Part shown: positions 10,645 to 18,215 of the stretch, in pieces
Layout: each line of letters starts with the position of its first letter
Numbering within the stretch: position 1 is the stretch's first letter
NCBI GenBank assembly: GCA_003280105.1
Contig: QCFX01000015.1
Span: 1-37,891 of the forward strand
Direction of reading: 5' to 3'
Origin: Prochlorococcus sp. AG-363-N20
GTDB taxonomy: Bacteria > Cyanobacteriota > Cyanobacteriia > PCC-6307 > Cyanobiaceae
Length of the DNA: 37,891 nucleotides
Notes under the pieces: model-generated
What the model was told of the DNA's origin: nothing
The model's database searches: none
What the model saw: the letters and a program-made list of their open reading frames with translations, nothing else
Program-made: the position numbers and the translations under genes

Positions 10645-10647
10645 CGT

Positions 10648-11679
10648 CTAATAGTTGTTAGATAGCTCCCACGCAGTTTTTATTGCTTCCAGCATGCTCT
10701 CTTCATTGGCGCAACCTTTCCCTGCGATGTCAAAAGCTGTTCCATGATCAGGTGAAGTACGAATAAATGGAAGGCCTAATGTTGTATTAACTGCTCGATC
10801 AAATGCTATTAATTTTACTGGAATTAGCCCTTGATCGTGATATAAGGCCAAAATCCCATCGGGACTATGTGAATTGGGAGTTTTTTGCCAAGCTTTTGCA
10901 GCAGAAATCCAACAAGTGTCTGGAGAGATAGGCCCATCAAGTTGTACATTTGGATGTGCTTTTTTCCATTCTTTGATGATTGGTATCATCCACTTAATTT
11001 CTTCTGAGCCAATATATCCTTCTTCTCCAGCGTGAGGATTTAACCCTGCAACTATCAACTTTGGATGCTTTTTAAATCTTTTACAAAAATCTAATAAAGA
11101 GTTGAGTTTTGAAATAAATGACGTTGGATTTAATTCTTTTGAAACAGCATTTAGTGGTATATGTGTGGTCGCTAAAAGAGTATTGAGACGCCACCCATTG
11201 AACGGAGACGTTGCGGTAAAGAGCATTGATGGATAATTGCTTTTTGTTAGCTCTGCCAGCCTTTCTGTTTGTCCTGGGTAGACATGACCTGCTTCATGCC
11301 AAGCATGCTTTGCAATTGGAGCGGTAACCAGAGCTCTTGCTTTTCCTTCCAAAATGTATTTAGTTGCCTCAGTCAACCAAAGAAAGCTTGCTTTACCAGT
11401 TTCTGCACTAGGGAAACCTGGAATGATTTTCTTCTCTATTGGAATATTTTGGATCTCAAGGTTGATGGGATTGGCTAAAGATTGAACCCCTTGCGAAAGA
11501 AGATTGGTGTAGGCAATTACTAGACTTCTTTTACAGCCAAAAAGAATTGGTTCAATATTCGAAGGTAATTCTTTTGAGCCAAGTGCTTTTAATATCACTT
11601 CTATTCCAATGCCTGCTGGATCCCCTAAAGGGATTACAACACGGCATTTGTCTTTAGAATATGAATTTGTGATTGGCAT
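10648..11679 (-). CDS. pdxA: PdxA, 4-hydroxythreonine-4-phosphate dehydrogenase
   Basis: PdxA oxidises 4-phosphohydroxy-L-threonine in the pyridoxal phosphate pathway. The 343-residue protein has the family start motif IPLGDPAGIGIEVILKAL, the metal-binding histidine segment AKHAWHEAGHVYPGQTE, GLNPHAGEEGYIG and a C-terminal LPFIRTSPDHGTAFDIAG. The ATG at 11679 is the only good start and leaves 17 residues before LGDPAG, somewhat longer than usual. That ATG overlaps the ATG of the divergent 58-residue gene. The 3' end is three bases from the convergent accB stop. Confidence 0.95.
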   Translation of the reverse strand: MPITNSYSKDKCRVVIPLGDPAGIGIEVILKALGSKELPSNIEPILFGCKRSLVIAYTNLLSQGVQSLANPINLEIQNIPIEKKIIPGFPSAETGKASFLWLTEATKYILEGKARALVTAPIAKHAWHEAGHVYPGQTERLAELTKSNYPSMLFTATSPFNGWRLNTLLATTHIPLNAVSKELNPTSFISKLNSLLDFCKRFKKHPKLIVAGLNPHAGEEGYIGSEEIKWMIPIIKEWKKAHPNVQLDGPISPDTCWISAAKAWQKTPNSHSPDGILALYHDQGLIPVKLIAFDRAVNTTLGLPFIRTSPDHGTAFDIAGKGCANEESMLEAIKTAWELSNNY

Positions 11680-11854
11680 GCTTCGTTGGTTGTTAATAGG
11701 CTTTTTGATTTATGGCATTGGAACTGGACTGCGAGATGGATGGTTGATTGTGAAATGGAGTCAGTTGATAAATCAGGTTGGCTTTACTTCTGTTGACCCT
11801 GATAAACCAATGAATTGGTCAGAATTCATTTTTGATAGATCGCCGAAGGATTGA
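11678..11854 (+). CDS. Small membrane protein, unknown function (58 aa)
   Basis: I do not recognise a named family. From the ATG at 11678 the protein is 58 residues: a hydrophobic segment at the start (residues 1-18, LRWLLIGFLIYGIGTGL) and a short soluble tail with FTSVDPDKPMNWSEFIFD. The open frame extends further upstream, but that part lies antisense within the start of pdxA, so I favour 11678. The sequence composition (amphipathic tail, conserved-looking DPDKPMNW) makes it look like a real gene and not a shadow. Function unknown. Confidence 0.6.
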   Translation: MLRWLLIGFLIYGIGTGLRDGWLIVKWSQLINQVGFTSVDPDKPMNWSEFIFDRSPKD

Positions 11855-11883
11855 TTAGTTAGAAAAGAAAGCTTGGCTGATCT

Positions 11884-12777
11884 TTAAGAAGCTTGCATTA
11901 AGCAATCTCTTAGTCCTGATTGATAGTTGGGATGAATTAACGAATATCCCATGCTTTGACAAAGCATTTGATTGCTAACCTTTCTGTTTTCTTGCCAGAA
12001 GGATAAAGCCATAGGGCTCATTTTTGAGGCTGCGATTTCGAATGGCTCTAAAGGAGGTAGTTCATTCCCTAAAAGCGAGGCAGCAAACTCTAAAACTTCT
12101 ATGTTGGTTGTAGGGAGATTATCTGCAATATTAATGATGCTGGGCCTTTCTCCTTGTTCAGATAATTTGATCAAATGAAAAATTGCTCCAGCAATATCAT
12201 CTATATGCACTCTGGAAAACATTTGACCAGGCTTATCTACCATTTTTATTTGACCTTTTTTGATGCTGTCAAGAGCTGATCTCCCTGGCCCATAGATTCC
12301 AGGAAGGCGCAAGATTTGCAAGGGAATATCTAATGATCTCCATGCATTCTCACAAGCAAGTCTTCTTTTGCTTCTGGCTTGTCCGGGATTGGGGGGGTTG
12401 GCTTCCGTCACCCAATTTCCTGCGCAATCACCATATACGCCTGTTGTAGACAGATAGCCAGCCCATTGCAGGGGCATAGATTCAATTTGTTTTCCTAATG
12501 CTTTTAATAAAGGATCTTCTCCATTTTTATCGGGTGGAATACAGCTAAGCAGGTGACTGACGGTTGATAGGTCTTGATTTGAAGGATGTATTTGCATTTC
12601 GCTATCAAAAACAATATCTGCATACTCCTTATGGCTTTGCCTCCGAGTGCAAAGAACGTTTGCTCCAAGTGCTTTCCCTGCGGCAGCTATGTGCCGACCT
12701 GTAAACCCGCACCCGAATATAAGCATCTTCGCATTACTGGGAAGAGAGCTAGAACGCTTGACAATTTCTTTTAGCAT
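11884..12777 (-). CDS. NAD(P)-dependent epimerase/SDR-family protein
   Basis: This is an extended short-chain dehydrogenase/epimerase fold. The Rossmann motif is IFGCGFTGRHIAAAG, and the active-site region reads STTGVYGDCAGNWVTE with the Y of the Ser-Tyr-Lys type motif. LRLPGIYGPGR follows, the usual epimerase strand-loop. At 297 residues it resembles the YeeZ-type NAD-dependent epimerases. The substrate is not evident; no sugar-nucleotide cluster is nearby. An internal ATG at 12726 (MLIFGCGF) could be the true start because the first 17 residues are not part of the fold. It is divergent from the small membrane protein at 12808. Confidence 0.85.
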   Translation of the reverse strand: MLKEIVKRSSSLPSNAKMLIFGCGFTGRHIAAAGKALGANVLCTRRQSHKEYADIVFDSEMQIHPSNQDLSTVSHLLSCIPPDKNGEDPLLKALGKQIESMPLQWAGYLSTTGVYGDCAGNWVTEANPPNPGQARSKRRLACENAWRSLDIPLQILRLPGIYGPGRSALDSIKKGQIKMVDKPGQMFSRVHIDDIAGAIFHLIKLSEQGERPSIINIADNLPTTNIEVLEFAASLLGNELPPLEPFEIAASKMSPMALSFWQENRKVSNQMLCQSMGYSLIHPNYQSGLRDCLMQAS

Positions 12778-12807
12778 AAGTACAAATGTATTACTTGGTT
12801 GTTTTTC

Positions 12808-13023
12808 ATGGCTTCTTCTTATTTGAGCTTAGGTTCTGGTTCTATGTTGCCTCGCCAAACTTCTAATTGCTCGACTTCACAACAGCAGAGGTATTTGAGC
12901 TTTAGTTTTGTAGTTGCTTTTTTATTTGTGGGCGCTGCGATCTTCCTTGCTCCTGAAAGCCCAGATGAATTAGCTTCTATTTGTCAAAAACACAATTCAA
13001 TTGCAGCTTGTCAGGTTTGGTAA
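12808..13023 (+). CDS. Small membrane protein with C-terminal Cys pair, unknown function (71 aa)
   Basis: I do not recognise a named family. From the ATG at 12808 the product is 71 residues: a polar, Ser/Gln-rich N-terminal 30, one transmembrane segment (YLSFSFVVAFLFVGAAIFL), and a short tail ending CQKHNSIAACQVW. The two cysteines in the tail, eight or nine residues apart, could form a disulfide if the tail faces the periplasm or lumen. A TTG three codons upstream and an ATG at 12844 are other starts. The gene sits between two minus-strand genes, ending 4 bases before the HNH gene end. Confidence 0.6.
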   Translation: MASSYLSLGSGSMLPRQTSNCSTSQQQRYLSFSFVVAFLFVGAAIFLAPESPDELASICQKHNSIAACQVW

Positions 13024-13027
13024 TTAT

Positions 13028-13438
13028 CTAAGCCACTAACAGTGACCAATTTTGATCTTTGTTTTCGGTAGAAGCTTTTACTTTTTGCATTTCATCAGGT
13101 TGTGCCCATTGCAATAGTCGTAAAGCAAGGCGTAGATCACCATCCATCCATGCTCTTATTGCCATTGCCCTTCTAGGGTCATAGAAACGTTGACGTCTAT
13201 ACCAATCGAAGGCTTCTTTATCGGATTTATCACCATTGCATGAAAGGCAAGCAGGTACGCAGTTTTCAGTAATGCTTAATCCCCCCTTGCTGCGAGGTAA
13301 GACATGATCTATTGATTCAGAAGGTTTTCCGCAGTAAATACAACTCTCTCCAGTGAAACCATGCAAAGACTTTCGCCATCGCCTAACACGTAATTTGGGG
13401 CAGAGATCTTCTAAGAAAACTGCGTCCCTGTTGTGCAT
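13028..13438 (-). CDS. HNH endonuclease
   Basis: The 136-residue protein has a clear HNH nuclease core with zinc-binding cysteine pairs: CIYCGKP, then IDHVLPRSKGG, then NCVPACLSCNGDKSD. The IDHV histidine is the expected general base, and the asparagine of ENCVP is the central N. The C-terminal helix region (EAFDWYRRQRFYDPRRA) is typical of the stand-alone HNH proteins common in cyanobacteria, whose biological role is unknown. It is divergent from a SMARCAL1-like helicase 208 bases away. No toxin, methylase or phage genes are near, so a restriction or prophage role is not supported. Confidence 0.88.
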   Translation of the reverse strand: MHNRDAVFLEDLCPKLRVRRWRKSLHGFTGESCIYCGKPSESIDHVLPRSKGGLSITENCVPACLSCNGDKSDKEAFDWYRRQRFYDPRRAMAIRAWMDGDLRLALRLLQWAQPDEMQKVKASTENKDQNWSLLVA

Positions 13439-13646
13439 CCGAGTGTCTCGGTTGTCAGAAGTTTGCCGTGCATAAGTCTTTAGTCAATCCATTCAATAGG
13501 GCTTTTTTGCTTAGTTTGACAAGTTTTTTTAGTGGCTCAACAATCTCTTGTCAGGGGTTTTTTCTCCAGTAAATTTGGATTTGGGCTAATGAGGATCAAC
13601 GTCTAACTCAACTTCTAGTTGTTACTTAGCTTTAACTCCTGCTGGA

Positions 13647-15230
13647 TTGGTACAAGTTGCTTTTCCTTTTGATGCAGTTACCCAGGCACAGCTAAGACAA
13701 ATTAAGCCTGCAGGAGTTTGGTGTGGAAATCTAAAAGGATGGGAATTTCCTCTTTCTGCAGCTCAATCTTTAACAGATCACTTTGGTGCGCGCTTTTCAG
13801 TTCAAGCAGAACTTCTTGAGTGGATGAAATGGTTGAAATCTCCTTTGCCGCCTTTACCTCATAAGCGTGAATTAATTGCTCAAGCAAATTTGGAAGATGT
13901 TTTATCGGATGGCCGTCTGCCGTTTAAGCATCAAAAAAGTGGAGCTTGTTGGTTATTGGGGCGGAAAGGTGGTCTTTTAGCTGATGAAATGGGGTTAGGA
14001 AAAACCCTTACGGCACTTTTAGCTGCTCGAGTATTGGTTCGCGCTGCAAATGTAAAGGTGATGGTAATAGCTCCTGCAGGCCTTCATGCTCACTGGCGCA
14101 ATGAAGCTGATGTTCTTGGAATCGAGATAGATTTACATAGTTGGGCAAATCTTCCGGCAAATTTGTCTTCTCAAGGAACTTTGCTTGTTGTTGATGAGGC
14201 GCATTTTGCTAAGTCTTTAAAATCTCAGCGGAGTCAGGCTCTATTGCGCTTAGCGCGGCATCCTCGTCTGAGAGCGATATGGATGCTGACAGGAACCCCT
14301 ATGAAAAATGGACGTGCTGGAGAGCTATTCCCTTTATTGGCTGCTATTGATCATCCTTTGGCAAGAAATAGAGCTTCTTTTGAAAAACATTTTTGCGAAG
14401 GATATTGGAAAGCAGAAAGTGACCAGTTGATTCGCGATATCAATGGAGTTAATAATTTAGTCGAGTTACGAAAATTAGTTAGACCTTGCATCTTGAGCCG
14501 TCAAAAACATTGTGTATTGCAGTTGCCCCCAAAGATTCGTAGAAAACATAAAGTTTCCCTCTCAAAATCTAAAGAAATTGGATTAACACATCGCTTGTCT
14601 TTAGTAATTGAAGATTATAGATACAGGGTAAAAAATGGTTTGGTAAAGTCTGATGCAGAGTCATTGGCTTTTTTATCTGCTTTACGTCAAATTTCAGCAG
14701 AGTTTAAATTGCCTAAAGTTGTTGATTTATTGAATCAATTGCTTCTTCAAAAAGAAGCTGCAGTTGTTTTTAGTAGTTTTATTAAACCTTTAACACTTCT
14801 TCAAAATCATTTAGGTGGTGCTTTACTAACAGGGAAGGAAACTTTGAAGAGAAGAGAAGAGTCCGTTAATAGTTTTCAAAGGGGTGATAATAATTTACTT
14901 TTGACAACTTATGGTGCAGGAGGACTTGGCTTTACATTGCATAGAGCTCGTCATGTGATCTTATTAGAAAGACCATGGACTCCTGGAGATGTTGATCAGG
15001 CAGAGGACCGATGCCATCGAATAGGAATGGAAGGGTCTCTGACAAGTCATTGGTTTCAACTAGGGATTGCTGATCAGTTAGTCGATGGACTATTGTCTAA
15101 CAAATCAGAAAAAATAAATATTTTTATGGGATTAAATTCTCTTTCTTTAAAAAATCAAACTTTGCCTAAGTTAATTAACTCATTTCTTAATAAGTTGGAT
15201 CAACCTTTAGTTGATAATTGTTCGCTATGA
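13647..15230 (+). CDS. SNF2-family helicase, SMARCAL1/HARP-like
   Basis: This is a 527-residue SF2 ATPase of the SNF2 group. The first 50 residues (FPFDAVTQAQLRQIK, then WCGNLKGWEFPL) look like the HARP-type module of SMARCAL1 proteins. The motor follows: DEMGLGKT (Walker A) at 113-120, VVDEAHF (motif II) at 182-188, LTGTPMKN (III), then lobe 2 with GAGGLGFTLHRA and DQAEDRCHRIG. SMARCAL1 proteins rewind single-stranded DNA at stalled forks; that role here is inferred. The start is odd: only TTG at 13647 fits, and the frame is open back to 13593 with no ATG or GTG. The N-terminus may be longer or have lost a piece. Confidence 0.88.
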   Translation: MVQVAFPFDAVTQAQLRQIKPAGVWCGNLKGWEFPLSAAQSLTDHFGARFSVQAELLEWMKWLKSPLPPLPHKRELIAQANLEDVLSDGRLPFKHQKSGACWLLGRKGGLLADEMGLGKTLTALLAARVLVRAANVKVMVIAPAGLHAHWRNEADVLGIEIDLHSWANLPANLSSQGTLLVVDEAHFAKSLKSQRSQALLRLARHPRLRAIWMLTGTPMKNGRAGELFPLLAAIDHPLARNRASFEKHFCEGYWKAESDQLIRDINGVNNLVELRKLVRPCILSRQKHCVLQLPPKIRRKHKVSLSKSKEIGLTHRLSLVIEDYRYRVKNGLVKSDAESLAFLSALRQISAEFKLPKVVDLLNQLLLQKEAAVVFSSFIKPLTLLQNHLGGALLTGKETLKRREESVNSFQRGDNNLLLTTYGAGGLGFTLHRARHVILLERPWTPGDVDQAEDRCHRIGMEGSLTSHWFQLGIADQLVDGLLSNKSEKINIFMGLNSLSLKNQTLPKLINSFLNKLDQPLVDNCSL

Positions 15231-15263
15231 TCAATATATAGGGTGCATTTGATTATTGGAATT

Positions 15264-15677
15264 TTAATAACTATAGCGGTCTCCTTTATTTATCTCTGAT
15301 CGTACTTCAGCTGTTTCCGTAGGTCTCTGTTCACTCATAGGTAAAGCATCTGAAGGCCCGAATAGATCACCAAGATATGTTCCACAATTATTAAAATCTG
15401 CAGGATTATCGACGACTGTTTCAATAATCATTACCGCAGCATGCTTTGGTGATGTCTTGAAAAGACTGCTTTTTTGACGTTTGATAATTTCATAAGACGC
15501 ATTCCAGCTGACTTCGTGGTTGTTACCACTAGCTCTCATGAAGCAATAAACCTCTGCTCCTTTAGTGGCGCTGGGAGTGCTTCCTGCCTGACTTGGTGGA
15601 GCAAACCCTATTAAGTTGCAAACCGTCAGCGTAAATGCGGTTAAAGGGATTTTGATGAGATTTCGATTTCTGGCCAT
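15264..15677 (-). CDS. Exported protein of unknown function (137 aa)
   Basis: The 137-residue product has an N-terminal signal peptide (basic MARNRNLIKI, hydrophobic core LTAFTLTVCNLIGF, likely cleavage after PPSQA). The mature part contains AEVYCFMRASGNNHEVSWNASYE and KTSPKHAAVMIIETVV, with two cysteines that could pair (in VYCFM and NNCGTY). It resembles a family of small cyanobacterial secreted proteins (I think of DUF6554, not checked) of unknown role. The last 25 residues are polar. It is convergent with the helicase gene, 33 bases apart. Confidence 0.75.
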   Translation of the reverse strand: MARNRNLIKIPLTAFTLTVCNLIGFAPPSQAGSTPSATKGAEVYCFMRASGNNHEVSWNASYEIIKRQKSSLFKTSPKHAAVMIIETVVDNPADFNNCGTYLGDLFGPSDALPMSEQRPTETAEVRSEINKGDRYSY

Positions 15678-15915
15678 AGCATCAAGCGCAGCATTTTTAT
15701 AAACTATCTAGTGATTAGTATCTGTCCAGTGTCTTATTAGGGATTGCTAAGCTCAATTAATATTCTTAAGTCATTTTTCGAGAAAGCTGGAAGATTAGGG
15801 AGTTTCATCCTTCAACAAGCTTCAATTGGATAGGTTTGATTTTTTTGAAGGCCCCATAGAGGCTTGAGCTACTTATATATATGTGTTGTTATCAGGCAAT
15901 AGTTTCTTTTTTGCT

Positions 15916-16200
15916 ATGTCCTCTTCCTGTTCTTTCAGAATTACGCGCACTGCAGAAGATATCGCGCAAGCGATAACTGCTTTATCTCAGCGACTTGTGA
16001 AACTAGAACAACGTCAGGAGGCTATTGAGTTGCAACTAGCCCAATCTCAAAACGAACCTCAGGCTGATGAATTAGAAATGCTTGATGGAGTTGATGAATT
16101 GCTTAGAGAATGTAAACAGCTTTTGGAATGCTCTTCAAAAATAGATTCTCCTGAGCAAGAGTGGTCAGATGAAAAGGAGCAGGAAGCTTTTGCTGCTTAG
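15916..16200 (+). CDS. Small coiled-coil protein, unknown function (94 aa)
   Basis: I do not recognise a family. From the ATG at 15916 the product is 94 residues. It has a heptad-rich helix (IAQAITALSQRLVKLEQRQEAIELQLAQ), a second helix (DGVDELLRECKQLLEC) and a very acidic tail (SDEKEQE). The pattern suggests a soluble dimeric coiled coil. An upstream TTG at 15883 would add 11 residues that look like leader sequence and not protein. The gene stands alone between gaps of about 240 and 390 bases. Confidence 0.65.
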   Translation: MSSSCSFRITRTAEDIAQAITALSQRLVKLEQRQEAIELQLAQSQNEPQADELEMLDGVDELLRECKQLLECSSKIDSPEQEWSDEKEQEAFAA

Positions 16201-16586
16201 CCCAATAGTTAAGTTGAGATTTATTGAAGAGCCTCTGCTTTTTAAATTGTTGTGAAGCATAAGAGTTAGTGATAATTCAATGATTTTTAGATCAATACCT
16301 TCTAACCCAGTAAGGGTGTGTTCGTATGCCATGTCGAATTTTGCGTGAGCATTATTTAGTGAAATCACCTCAATGTGAACACTGAATACAGCTTTTTATT
16401 TTTCCTCAACTGACAGAGCAGTCCAATAGAATCGAATTAGCAAGCTAATTCTGTCAATTACTAAGACTTCAAAAATTATTTTGCGAAAATTGACGCTCTT
16501 CTATATTTATAAGCTAAACCCTGCAAAACAGAGGTTAAAATTGTAATTAAGGACTTTTTAAGATTAGTCTTGACATTTAAACCCTT
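16201..16586. other. Gene-poor stretch with nested inverted repeats
   Basis: I see no convincing gene here. The stretch is AT-rich. It contains a near-perfect hairpin, GAATTAGC-AA-GCTAATTC at 16434-16451, and an outer pair of 7-base arms, TGACAGA at 16411-16417 and TCTGTCA at 16450-16456. No T-run follows, so it does not look like an intrinsic terminator. A 67-codon minus-strand frame at 16165-16368 runs into the antisense of the previous gene and is not convincing. Confidence 0.4.
16434..16451. repeat. Inverted repeat (8-base arms, 2-base centre)
   Basis: The arms GAATTAGC and GCTAATTC are exact complements around AA. As RNA the tight loop would open to a 7-bp stem with a four-base loop. 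It could be an operator or the core of a small RNA for the downstream 69-codon gene. The position, about 150 bases before the next start, allows either. Confidence 0.4.
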
Positions 16587-16796
16587 GTGAAATCACCTTT
16601 GCAAATGAATGCTTCGCAAGTTAAACGTGAGGCTTATTTAAAAGCTTCGAATAATTTCTTGGTTTCAGCTTCTGCCCATGCTGAAGCTGGAGATTTAAAT
16701 TCCGCAGCCGTATTTATCTTAAAAGCGCTTGACCAAGAAAGACGCGCAAGTGGTGTAGGACCGCAAGTTCTTCAATTAATAAAGCCAAGGCCTTGA
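16587..16796 (+). CDS. Small soluble protein, unknown function (63-69 aa)
   Basis: The product is 69 residues from the GTG at 16587 or 63 from the ATG at 16605; the latter (MNASQVKREAYLKAS) may be the true start. It is mostly helical: KASNNFLVSASAHAEAGDLNSAAVFILKALDQERR forms two helices with a GDLNSAA turn, much like a single TPR-type hairpin. The end PQVLQLIKPRP is well formed. It looks conserved in type, but I cannot name a family or function. The tRNA-Gly gene lies 100 bases further, on the other strand. Confidence 0.65.
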   Translation: MKSPLQMNASQVKREAYLKASNNFLVSASAHAEAGDLNSAAVFILKALDQERRASGVGPQVLQLIKPRP

Positions 16797-16898
16797 AATA
16801 TTTAAAGACAATTATTGATTTGCTTATGAGGCGACTTCTTGAAAGAAGAGTTTGATTAAACAGCCTTATATCTTCTGACTTTGGTAAGTTTATTTTTA

Positions 16899-16970
16899 AG
16901 CGGGTGACCGGACTCGAACCGGCGACGTTCAGCTTGGGAAGCTGACATTCTACCACTGAATTACACCCGC
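16899..16970 (-). tRNA. tRNA-Gly, anticodon CCC
   Basis: The minus strand folds into a full cloverleaf. The acceptor stem GCGGGTG pairs with CACCCGC. The D arm is ATTC/GAAT. The anticodon stem is TCAGC/GCTGA around the loop TTCCCAA, with anticodon CCC. The variable loop has 5 bases, and the T arm is GCCGG-TTCGAGT-CCGGT. The discriminator base is T and no CCA end is encoded. The anticodon CCC reads GGG only. Total length is 72 bases with the discriminator. Confidence 0.95.
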
Positions 16971-16979
16971 ATTGACGAG

Positions 16980-16985
16980 ATATTA
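16980..16985 (-). promoter_or_regulatory. candidate -10 box for tRNA-Gly
   Basis: On the minus strand TAATAT lies about 10 bases before the tRNA 5' end, which would start transcription almost at the mature end. No clear -35 box is present. The 46-base gap to the aminotransferase stop leaves room for a separate tRNA promoter. Weak evidence. Confidence 0.3.
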
Positions 16986-17016
16986 GAGGTTTTTCTATCG
17001 CTATAAAAAATCATTT

Positions 17017-18165
17017 TTAATGTAGCGCAGATGCTGCAGCGGCAACACCTATTCCCATATCACAGTTGAGAAGATTGAGAGATTGCATGGTTGATTCAAT
17101 TGCAGCGACTGCTGTTAGTACGTCGCGATCGTTAACGAAACCAAGGTGACCAATACGGAATACTTTGCCTTTCAAGTGGTCTTGTCCGCCTGCAAGAAGG
17201 ATGTCATATTTCTCTTTAACGGCTTTTCTTAATACTTCAGCATCGATTCCTTCAGGAGCTACTGCAGTTATTGATGGACTTCCGTGGCCTTCTTTTGCAA
17301 ATAACGGGAGTCCTATTGCTTTCATTCCTGCTTGGGCTGCAGAACGATGTCTTGCATGCCGATCAAATATTGTTTGCAAGCCTTCTTTTTGCATCATTTC
17401 TAAACCGACTTCTAGTGCGAAGTAGAGATTTACCGCAGGTGTAAAAGGGTTACTGTTTTTTACGGCTGTTTTTCGATAGGACTCAAGGTCTAGATAGAAC
17501 TTTGGCAAATCAGATTTTTTCTGTGCTTCCCAGGCGCGCTTGCTCATTGCTACAAAACTTAGACCTGGTGGCATCATGTAGCCCTTTTGAGAACCGGAGA
17601 CGACGACATCAAGCCCCCATGCATCAACTGGAACATTACAAGCTCCTAAGCTGGTTACACAATCAGCAATTATTAAGGCTTTGCCATGGTTTTTTACATG
17701 CTTGCTGATTGTTTCTAAGTCATTAATGACACCAGTAGAAGTTTCTGAATGAGTAAGGATTACAGCCTTTATTTGTTTATTTGTGTCTGCTTCAAGTGCT
17801 TGTTGAAATTCTGAATTAGCTAATGGAGAGCCCCATTTGCTTTTAATAACTTCGACATTTAGCCCATATGCTTTGGCTACTTTGACCCATCGCTCGCCAA
17901 ACTTTCCGTTATCTCCACAAAGCACTAAATCTCCTCGACTAAGAGTGTTTATGATTCCTGCTTCCATTGCTGCAGTTCCGCTTCCTGTAATCGTTAGAAC
18001 ATCTCCTCTGGTTTGATGAAGCCATTTAAGTTGTTCTGTGGTCCGCTTAACCAGCTCTTGAAATTCCGCGCTGCGATGGCCAATAGGGTGCTTCCCTAGA
18101 GCTTGGAGTACTTTTTCTGGAACTGGTGTAGGCCCCGGAATCATGAGGGTAAGTTTGTCCTGCAT
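17017..18165 (-). CDS. Class V aminotransferase, alanine--glyoxylate / serine--glyoxylate type
   Basis: This is a PLP-dependent aminotransferase of the group that takes alanine or serine as donor and glyoxylate as acceptor. In cyanobacteria it is often labelled soluble hydrogenase 42 kDa subunit, a historical name. The 382-residue protein has MIPGPTPVPEKVLQALGKHPIGHRS at the start, TGSGTAAMEA for phosphate binding and the PLP lysine K194 in SGSQKGYMMPPG. It probably handles photorespiratory glyoxylate; that is inference. I prefer the ATG at 18165 to the GTG at 18171. It is divergent from cbiD. Confidence 0.9.
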   Translation of the reverse strand: MQDKLTLMIPGPTPVPEKVLQALGKHPIGHRSAEFQELVKRTTEQLKWLHQTRGDVLTITGSGTAAMEAGIINTLSRGDLVLCGDNGKFGERWVKVAKAYGLNVEVIKSKWGSPLANSEFQQALEADTNKQIKAVILTHSETSTGVINDLETISKHVKNHGKALIIADCVTSLGACNVPVDAWGLDVVVSGSQKGYMMPPGLSFVAMSKRAWEAQKKSDLPKFYLDLESYRKTAVKNSNPFTPAVNLYFALEVGLEMMQKEGLQTIFDRHARHRSAAQAGMKAIGLPLFAKEGHGSPSITAVAPEGIDAEVLRKAVKEKYDILLAGGQDHLKGKVFRIGHLGFVNDRDVLTAVAAIESTMQSLNLLNCDMGIGVAAAASALH

Positions 18166-18215
18166 GGTCACCGGATAGAGAATCAGTCATCCTAAAAACT
18201 AGCCTGTTAAGTCGC

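Noticed and set aside
16165-16368. 67-codon minus-strand frame in the gap after the coiled-coil gene
   Set aside because: It starts with GTG and runs into the antisense of the previous gene, and its tail is low-complexity. I see no family pattern, so I do not call it.
16835-16848. Hairpin CTTCT-TGAA-AGAAG between the 69-codon gene and the tRNA
   Set aside because: A short stem without a T-run on either strand; termination is not supported.
16900-16970. tRNA gene as a possible integration site for a genomic island
   Set aside because: No integrase, no direct repeat of the tRNA end and no island-like genes were seen around it.
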